64,000 nucleotides of DNA from Ceratothoa steindachneri (lineage: Eukaryota > Arthropoda > Malacostraca > Isopoda > Cymothoidae). A program made the translations under genes and the position numbers. Below the pieces are notes generated by a model. The model saw nothing but the letters and a program-made list of their open reading frames with translations, did not search any database and had not been told where the DNA came from. Where the stretch lies: assembly GCA_963969495.1 (NCBI GenBank), contig OZ018328.1:2843886-2907885 (forward strand), given 5' to 3'. Shown here piece by piece: positions 57,214 to 64,000 of the stretch (position 1 is the stretch's first letter; every line of letters begins with the position of its first letter).

Positions 57214-57567
57214 GATAGGCTCACTAGACATGTGATAGAAGCCTGCTCTCTGGGTAGTTTTAAGAATAGATTAGATAAATATATGGATGAAGCTGCTAGA
57301 TGGGACTGACTTTTTTTTTATGTATATATGTATATATTTTTCTAAGGAGTGGGGAGATTGTATTTTGCGGTTGCATGAATGGACATAATCCTCTGGATGC
57401 ATTTTATGTATATTGTAGATTAGATCTGTCGAACTCCTGTAAAGGGTGACAATGTTGATGATTTTTCTCTGGTAAGAAATCTTTTGCGTGTTGATTGGAA
57501 CAGGAGCTGCCAAGTGTAGGCCATGAATGGTCTTTTGCAGTCTCCTTCTTTTCTTATGTTCTTATAT
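57214..57567 (+). mobile_element. CR1-a 3' end fragment C4, 5'-truncated
   Basis: Matches C1 62,655-63,001: the last codons (SFKNRLDKYMDEAARWD) and the whole 3'UTR, ending TTCTTATGTTCTTAT. The CR1-type octamer tail is present. Confidence 0.9.
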
Positions 57568-57680
57568 TAGTGAGAGAATAAGACTGTCTTGTTTGGGTCC
57601 GCCTCAACTTATTTTACAAAGTATTGGACTATTATTAATAGTTTAAATTATCACAGTTGTAACCGTTACAGGGCTGCTTC

Positions 57681-58089
57681 GGTAAATATGTAGATTAGCG
57701 ACTCAGCGAAAACAGTGTTTTTTGGGGTAAATATTTTCGTTCACCCCTACCAGAATATTCATGCGGGTTTCAGTTTTCTTGCGTCAGACCCCACCCCCAT
57801 TATAATTTGCAAAACGATTAAAGGCGCTGACATGATTTGGTTAAATCATTCAACTCTGTAAACATTAGAACATTAGTCTATAAATAATTAGGATTATATA
57901 TTGGGTGGCTGTGCCCCCCAGACCCCCCCTCAATTTAGTGAAACTCAGGATCATCATAGTGTGGTCCCCTTATTGTGTTTACCCTCATATGAGCTGTCCT
58001 CTTAAATGTACTCCAAAAACATGAATCATTTTGGAACATGGACAAAATAGTACGTCCCATCGTTTGAGTCGCTAAGCTACATATTTACC
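57681..58089. mobile_element. TIR element A2 (GGTAA family), 409 bp
   Basis: TIRs GGTAAATATGTAGATTAGCGACTC / GAGTCGCTAAGCTACATATTTACC. 8-bp duplication GCTGCTTC (57,673-57,680) / GCCGCTTC (58,090-58,097), one mismatch. The interior is homologous to A1 in opposite orientation, including GTACGTCCCATCG and the G-rich hairpin (57,905-57,921). No ORF. Confidence 0.87.
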
Positions 58090-58097
58090 GCCGCTTC

Positions 58098-58462
58098 CTT
58101 CAAATACTTAAATTAAATGTCTAATTTCCTTTTCATTGGTCACTTTGATCCTAGTTACTATCATTATATAATGATTTGTTTCTGTATAGAAACAAAAATA
58201 GAAAAATATTTCTCACTCTGCTCACATATCACAATATTACTAAATTAAGATATTCCCAGTTTCATTCATATAACTAGTTACTTTGGTTCCAGTGCTTGTC
58301 AGGTTTCTTCTTGAAGTCACTTATTGATGGAGCACTGACAACATACTCTGGGAGATCATTCCAGGGATTGACAACACAAATACTAAATGCATTTGCTCTT
58401 GTAACAGTTCTGATATGTTCAGTCTTCCTTAATTCATAAGTATTTGTTCTTGTGTTACTAGT
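58098..58462 (-). pseudogene. L2/CR1-like LINE remnant: RT C-terminus and 3'UTR
   Basis: Minus strand 58,460-58,283 reads RTNTYELRKTEHIRTVTRANAFSICVVNPWNDLPEYVVSAPSI.DFKKK.DKHW, then a stop: the RT C-terminus of an L2/CR1-type LINE. It continues the piece at 63,002-63,117. C1 inserted between them. The AT-rich 3'UTR runs to 58,098. Confidence 0.82.
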
Positions 58463-58701
58463 GGGCTGTCTGGCTTTGTTCTGGAAGGTTGTCTTACAGG
58501 AAGCTCCTGATTCTCATTGTAAGATTGGGATATAATATTGATTTGGGTGTGTAAGTTTTTCTTGTATTTATTTAATACATCAATCACTGTGTAATAAATA
58601 CACTAGTTATTAATACTTTTGGGGAAGATAACTGGCAGCAATCCTGAGCAAGAATATTTTTGGGTGAGTGTTAACTTTGTCCTTAGTAAATTTCTGAGAG
58701 T

Positions 58702-59723
58702 ATGGCTGTTTGTATAGATGGTGAGAGCATGCCGTTTGAAAGTAGTGTGTATGTGGTGTGTGATGCATGTGGAGTTGAAAGGAGAGTGAATGTAACTGAA
58801 TGCCGTGTGTGTTTTCTGGAAGGGGAGGTTAGGAGGTTGACTGGGGAATGTAAGAGGTTGAATGATTTGGTGTTTGAGGTGAGAAGAGATGCAAGTGTGC
58901 GATTGAAGGGTGAGATTAGTGCTAAGAGGGTGGAAGATAGGGCTAGGACTGGGAACAGTGTGGAGGTTGTGAGTGATGATGAATGGTGGGTGAAAATGGA
59001 TAGGATAGACAAGTTAGGACAGGTTAGGTGTGTGAATGAGAGGGACATAGAACCTGTTAGGTTGACTAACAGATTCAATGTCCTGAGAGAGGAAGAGTGT
59101 GAAAGTGATTTGCCTGGTGTGATTGTGGATGAAAGCAGGATGGGTGGTAGTGTGACTGAGAGCAGGAGGGAGGGTAATGTTAGGCCAAGACAGAATAGGA
59201 GAATGACTGAGGTGCTAGTGATGGGGGTGACTCTCAGATTAGGTATTTAGATAGGAAGTTGAGTGATAGCAAGTGGAAGGGAATGAGAGTTTGTCTGCCG
59301 GGTGCTGGTGTAAGTGATGTTTGTGAGAGGTATGATAGGCTGGTTTCTGGGTGTGAGAGGGATGCAGTTGTGATTACGCATGTGGGGGTGAATGATGTAA
59401 AGAAGGTGGGTACATGTGAGTTACGTGAGCAGTATAAAAGGTTAGTTGAAAGGATGAGTAAAAGCAGGGTAAAAGGTGTTGTTTCTGGTGTGCTTCCGAG
59501 ATTGGATGTGGGGGTAGAATGGTTGTCGCGTGCAATTGGTTTGAATGAATTTGTGAAAGGACTGTGTGAAGAGTTAAGATTGGTGTTTGTAGATGTCTGG
59601 GGAGGGTTTTATGGGAATAGGAGGTTGTATGCGATTGATGGGCTCCATCTTAGTCAGGCAGGTGTTGAGGTTCTATGGGGGGAGCTGGATAGTGTGACTA
59701 GGTCCTTACAGGTGGGAAACTAG
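58702..59723 (+). pseudogene. CR1-a ORF1 (copy C1): PHD-like zinc motif, coiled coil, esterase-like domain
   Basis: ATG 58,702. PHD-like Cys motif near residues 19-38 (CDACGVERRVNVTECRVCF), a coiled-coil helix to about 75, and a charged linker. The SGNH-hydrolase domain begins at VLVMG (about 59,216). A frame change occurs in GGGGG (59,223-59,227). After it the nucleophile box GDSQIRYL and the blocks CLPGAGVSDV, VVITHVGVND (Asn block) and IDGLHLSQAGVEVL (Asp/His block) follow to the stop at 59,723. Esterase/PHD ORF1 proteins are characteristic of CR1 LINEs. The same frameshift is present in C2. Confidence 0.87.
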
Positions 59724-59821
59724 AAGCTGTTAGAGTTAAGGGAATAACAGGAATAGAGGGCAGGTGTAGGAAATGGAAGGGATGCAGAGATACAGGAATA
59801 GCTAGGGGAGAGGGCATACTG

Positions 59822-62747
59822 ATGCGTTATAGGGGGACTAATGCACAAGTGAATGAGAAGATAACTAGGAATAGAAAAGCACAATGCAATGAAGATAGGA
59901 ATAATAAAAAAACATTAAAAATATACTACACAAATGGTCAAAGTATAAGGAATAAGATAGATCTCTTAAGAGAGTTAGCGAGTGAAGAGAATTTTGATAT
60001 AATTGCGATAACAGAGTCATGGCTTGATTTGGCAGGTAATCACTTTAAACCTGAGGTTGAGATTGAGGGCTTTAACATGTTCCATACAGATAGTAATAGG
60101 AAGAGAGGAGGAGGGGTTATTATTTATATTAAAGATAATCTCCAGTGTTGTGTAAACAGTACAATTAAATTAGATGATAACACAGAGTCACTATTGCTAA
60201 ATGTAAAGGAAGGTAAAAACAAGCTTGTCATAGGATTATTATACAGACCACCAAATCTTAGTAAGGAAGGTTCAAATCTTCTGTGGCAGGAGATAGAACG
60301 GGCATGTAGAAGTAAGCATGTGTGTATAATGGGCGATTTTAATTACAGAAATATAGACTGGGAAGCTCTTGTGGGTGATCAGGAGGCTGAGGAATTTTTT
60401 AATGTTGTCCAAGATAATTTTCTGAGGCAGATTATTAACGAACCCACTAGAGGTAATAATATCCTGGATTTAGTTCTGACAAATAGGGAAGAAGTTCTTA
60501 AAAATACTGAGATTGGAGGAAATTTGGGAAATAGTGACCATTGTGAAATTAGATTCAAGATGAAATGGAATGGTATTGATAGTAGCATGAACAATGTTAA
60601 AATTCCTGACTTTAGAAGAGCAAATTATAATGGGTTAAGGACTTACCTGGAGGCAGTTGTACAGAAACGAGGCAATGAAATCAAATCAGGAATAGATTCA
60701 ATGATATCAGTTAGTGGAGACAATAATCACCAGGAGGAAGAGATTACAATTGAAGAGGAGTATGAAAGAATACTTGAGCAATTAATTACAGGTCAGATGA
60801 TTAACATTCCATATAAGGAGATTAGGACTAAAAATAATGACCCAAAATGGGTGACAGATAAAATTAAGCATTTATATTGGCATTAAAAAGGGCATTTATA
60901 GGAAAATAAAAAATGGAGAGGATCACTTAAGGCAGAGATATAATGAACTAGCAAGAGATGTTAAGAAGTTAATTAGAGTAGCAAGGAGAAATTATGAAAT
61001 TAAAGTGGCAAATAGGGTAAAGGAAGATCCTAAAAGTTTTTATCAATTATACAAAACTAAGGTTAGAGATAAAATAGGCCCACTTATAGATTCCAATGGA
61101 GAATTAGTGAGTGATAGTGACTCAATGGCTGGAATGCTAAATGACTTTTTTCTCTCAGTATTTACACAGGAGGATACTCTAAATATACCCGAGGTGTCAA
61201 TGATCTTTCAGGGTAATGATGAAGAGAAATTAAAGGATATCTTGATCACAAAGGAGATAGTGACAAAGGAAATTGATAAAATCAAAAGTAGTAAAGCACC
61301 CGGTCCTGATGAGGTCTTTCCTAGAATTTTGAAAGAATGTAAGGATGTGTCAAGTGAGCCCCTAGCATGCATCTTTAGAAAATCATTGGAGAGTGGCATG
61401 GAAGAAAGCCAATGTGATGCCTATATTTAAGAAAGGGGATAAAACAAATATGTCTAATTACAGACCAGTAAGTTTGACATCAGTGGTAGGGAAAATGATG
61501 GAATCTATTATAGCAAGGATTATGTGAGATCACTTGGATAAGCATAAGTTGATAAAAGAATCACAGCATGGCTTTAGTAAGGGTAAATCCTGTCTGACTA
61601 ATTTGCTGTTATTTTATAGTAAGGTGTATGAAGCAGCACAAAATGATGTAAACTATGATATTTTATACTTGGACTTTAGTAAGGCTTTTGATTGAGTGCC
61701 ACACTTACAGCTTCTGCGCAAAGTTAAAGCACACGGGATCGATGGCAGTATATTTAGGTGGATTCAGTCATGGCTTGGTGACAGACAGCAAAGAGTTAGT
61801 ATAGATGGAGTTAAATCTGAGTGGGGGGGGGGGGTGTTAGCAGTGGAGTTCCGCAAGGATCTGTTTTGGGTCCCTTGCTATTCGTAATTTATATTAATGA
61901 TCTTGACATAGGTATAAGTAGTGACCTGAGTAAATTTGCTGATGATACTAAGCTAGGTAGGGCCATTAGGGCTGATTCTGATGCTGTTGTAATGCAGGAG
62001 GAATTGACCATTCTGTCCAATTGGGCCGAGAAATGGCAAATAAAGTTTAACATAGACAAATGTAGTGTACTTAGTATAGGTAGAAATAATCCATTGAATA
62101 GTTATAAATTAAATGGGAGAATTTTAGGGAGGACCAATTGTGAGAGGGACCTGGGTATTTTGGTAAGTTCAGACCTTCGTCCTAGAAAGCAATGTCTAAA
62201 TGCTAAGAATAAAGCTAATAGGATATTTGGATTCATTAGGAGGAGTGTAAGCAATAAGAGTGCTGAAGTCATTCTAAAACTGTATCTGGCGCTAGTTAGG
62301 CCTCATCTAGACTATGCAGTACAATTTTGGTCACCATATTATAGGAAGGATATTGATTTGCTTGAGTCTGTGCAGAGAAGGATGACAAAGATGATTGGTG
62401 GGCTAAGGAACTTACCTTATGGTGAAAGGCTCAGAAAACTAAATCTACATACATTGGAAAGGAGAAGAGTCAGAGGGGAATTGATTAAAGTCTTCAAATG
62501 GGTAAAAGGATATAATAAAGGGGATCTGGGTAAGGTTCTTATACTTAGTGAACATGACAGAACACGTAGTAATGGGTTTAAGCTTGATAAGTATAGGTTT
62601 AGGAAGGAGATTGAGAGGAATTGGTTTACAAATCATGTGGTAGATGAATGGAATAGGCTCACTAGACATGTGATAGAAGCTTCCTCTCTGGGTAGTTTTA
62701 AGAATAGATTAGATAAATATATGGATGAAGCTGCTAGATGGGACTGA
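59822..62747 (+). pseudogene. CR1-a ORF2 (copy C1): endonuclease and reverse transcriptase, broken
   Basis: ATG 59,822, 98 bases after ORF1. The endonuclease is complete: NGQSIRNK, ITESWLD, GGVIIYIK, GLLYRPPN, MGDFNYRNIDW, SDHCEI. Frame changes fall near 60,880, 61,400 and in the G10 run at 61,826-61,835. In-frame stops include the TGA at 61,693-61,695 inside AFD.VPH. RT motifs: YRPVSLTSVVGKMMESI, QHGFSKGKSCLTNLL, LDFSKAFD, SGVPQGSVLGPLLFVIYINDL, FADDTKLGRAI (about 61,938-61,970). The last 300 codons are open, with the CR1-typical C-terminus ending at 62,747. The longest CR1-a RT in the window, but inactive as read. Confidence 0.9.
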
Positions 62748-63001
62748 CTTTTTTTTATGTACATATGTATATATTTTTCTAAGGAGTGGGGAGATTATAT
62801 TTTGCGGTTGCATGAATGGACATAATCCTCTGGATGCATTTTATGTATATTGTAGATTAGATCTGACAAACTCCTGTAAAGGGTGACAATGTTGATGACT
62901 TTTCTCTGGTAAGAAATCTTTTGTGTGTTGACTGGAACAGGAGCTGCCAAGTGTAGGCCATGAATGGTCTTTTGCAGTCTCCTTCTTTTCTTATGTTCTT
63001 A

Positions 63002-63117
63002 ATTCAAAATAGTCTTTCATATCAACATTCTCAAAACCCTGAATGATCTTGTATGCCTCAATCAGGTCTCCACGAAGTCTTAGTTGCTGTATCGAAGTTA
63101 TTTCCAGTCTTTTACCA
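63002..63117 (-). pseudogene. L2/CR1-like LINE remnant, RT fragment upstream of C1
   Basis: Minus strand reads PGKRLEITSIQQLRLRGDLIEAYKIIQGFENVDMKDYFE, the segment that precedes the piece at 58,462-58,283 in L2/CR1 RTs. C1 lies between the two. Confidence 0.8.
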
Positions 63118-64000
63118 GGGGTGCGGCGATTTGCCATCCTGGATGCCGTGCTGATTGGACTCATCACCCCGTAAGACCCAGCCTATCCTCTTCATCTTTC
63201 AGACAGCCTGTATTTCTCCCCTACTTCATCGCTTTTCGTACAACATCTCCCACAACTTTCTCTGGTTGGCCTCTAATTTCACAGGGTAGATGCTGACCTC
63301 CTTCTCAACCAACTGTCCCAGATCGGGGCTGAGGGGGGATGGGACAACATTCCCTAACCCCTGAGCTCCGGTCCATGATGTTTTTTTTTTAACAACTGCT
63401 TCATCCCTACCCATACCTTCCTCACATCCCTTTTCCTTTCCTCTTCACACTCTATCAATTTTACGCTGTGTCCAAGGTAGAGCTGCCATATCGATGGACT
63501 GCCAGACCTGTTCCATCGACAGAGCTGCCCTCAGGCAGCTCCACAGAAAAAATGGAGGTCCCCCCCCTGTGCTTGCGCAGGGAACCCTCCATATTTCTCT
63601 AACTGGAGAGGAGGCTTACTTCTCTCCTACACCTACAATGTATGGGACTCCCCCTCACCCCCTTCTCTGGAGGTACTTTTGGGCCCCTTCCTGTTTCCAG
63701 CAGTATCCCCTCCTTTTCTTTCCAAGGGGATTGCCAAGAAAGCCATCAGGCAGCGCATTGCCGACCGCCCCTCATTGAAGTGGCTCGGTAGGGCAAACCC
63801 TTTTAGGGGGGAAGAGGGAAGCTAGGCCCCTTCGTTGCTTCCCTCACATGCGCGAATTCTGGGTGATCTTCGCACTACCGCCTGTTCCTTGTACTCGGGA
63901 CCTGTGCGTGCACATTGACTGGTGAACTTGTTGACTTTTGGGGGGAGGCTGGCCTTCTCCCTATTATTTAACCAGGTTTTTTTTGTTTTGTTTTGTTTTT
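63118..64000 (+). mobile_element. I-like LINE copy I3, internally deleted to its two ends
   Basis: Plus-strand. 63,118-63,848 matches the I2 5'UTR and the first part of ORF1 (QGTLHISLTEEEAY-type block and the GGGCAAACCC...AGGCCCCTTCG segment). From about 63,855 the sequence instead matches the very end of I1 ORF2 and its 3'UTR (CTGGGTGATC; TTGACTTTTGGGGGGAGGCTGGCCT), then T-rich TTTTGTTTTG. Everything between ORF1 codon about 110-115 and the ORF2 end is absent. It runs to the window edge. Confidence 0.8.

Larger units (their letters stand above)
58463..63001 (+). mobile_element. CR1-like LINE copy C1 (CR1-a), near full length
   Basis: Plus-strand, about 4.54 kb: 5'UTR (58,463-58,701), ORF1 (58,702-59,723), ORF2 (59,822-62,747) and a 3'UTR ending TTCTTATGTTCTTA. 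This octamer-like repeat is typical of CR1, which lacks poly(A). It is inserted into an L2-like remnant (63,117-63,002 and 58,462-58,098, minus). It shares sequence with C2, C4 and the 55.7 kb fragment. Several frameshifts and stops disable it. Confidence 0.92.

Noticed and set aside
57211..57218. Right target duplication of element B taken as certain
   Set aside because: Its last bases overlap the start of a CR1-a fragment, so part of the match may be coincidence. The duplication is kept as likely, not proven.

Overview
This window looks like metazoan, probably arthropod (possibly crustacean), repeat-rich intergenic DNA. I recognise no host protein-coding gene. The organism inference rests on the element mix: Jockey-like, I-like and CR1/L2-like non-LTR retrotransposons, a BEL/Pao LTR element (a superfamily known only from animals), Ty3/Gypsy elements, short TIR transposons and a minisatellite. 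The species cannot be named from sequence alone.

Layout. 0-0.6 kb: a 303-bp fold-back and an AT/TG microsatellite. 0.8-13 kb: three copies of one Jockey-like LINE family ('LINE-J'). J1 and J2 are on the minus strand; J3 is on the plus strand and faces J2 head to head. 13.4-15.6 kb: a heavily decayed Ty3/Gypsy gag-pol (minus). 16.35 kb: a tRNA-like SINE head. 17.0-17.5 kb: an old LINE-J RT remnant. 17.7-19.4 kb: a minisatellite with 31-bp subunits and a 371-bp higher-order period. 22.6-25.4 kb: a decayed I-like LINE ORF2. 25.9-26.4 kb: a LINE-J 3' tail with an internal repeat array. 27.7-30.2 kb: the ORF1 half of an I-like LINE (minus).

32.6-56 kb is a nested stack. A CR1-like LINE (C2, minus) is split by a second CR1-like LINE (CR1-b, 34.0-36.6 kb) and, independently, by a 5'-truncated LINE (D, plus). 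D is split by a BEL/Pao element (E, minus), and one LTR of E is split by a Ty3/Gypsy element (F, 45,846-54,827, minus). Target-site duplications are visible for D (GTTACTA), E (TTAG) and F (ACGT), so the order C2, D, E, F can be read directly. 56.2-58.1 kb: two TIR elements with 8-bp duplications that share a G-rich hairpin with a third at 32.0 kb. 58.1-63.1 kb: an L2-like remnant split by a nearly full-length CR1-like LINE (C1). 63.1-64.0 kb: an I-like LINE reduced to its two ends.

The most unusual object is Gypsy element F. Besides gag, protease, RT, RNase H and integrase, its pol carries an OTU-like domain and a second retropepsin-like domain between RNase H and integrase. Its integrase has a long C-terminal tail with three DFSGF repeats. 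Most coding regions carry stops or frameshifts. Several frameshifts lie in long G/C homopolymers and may be assembly errors. All domain calls are by eye.
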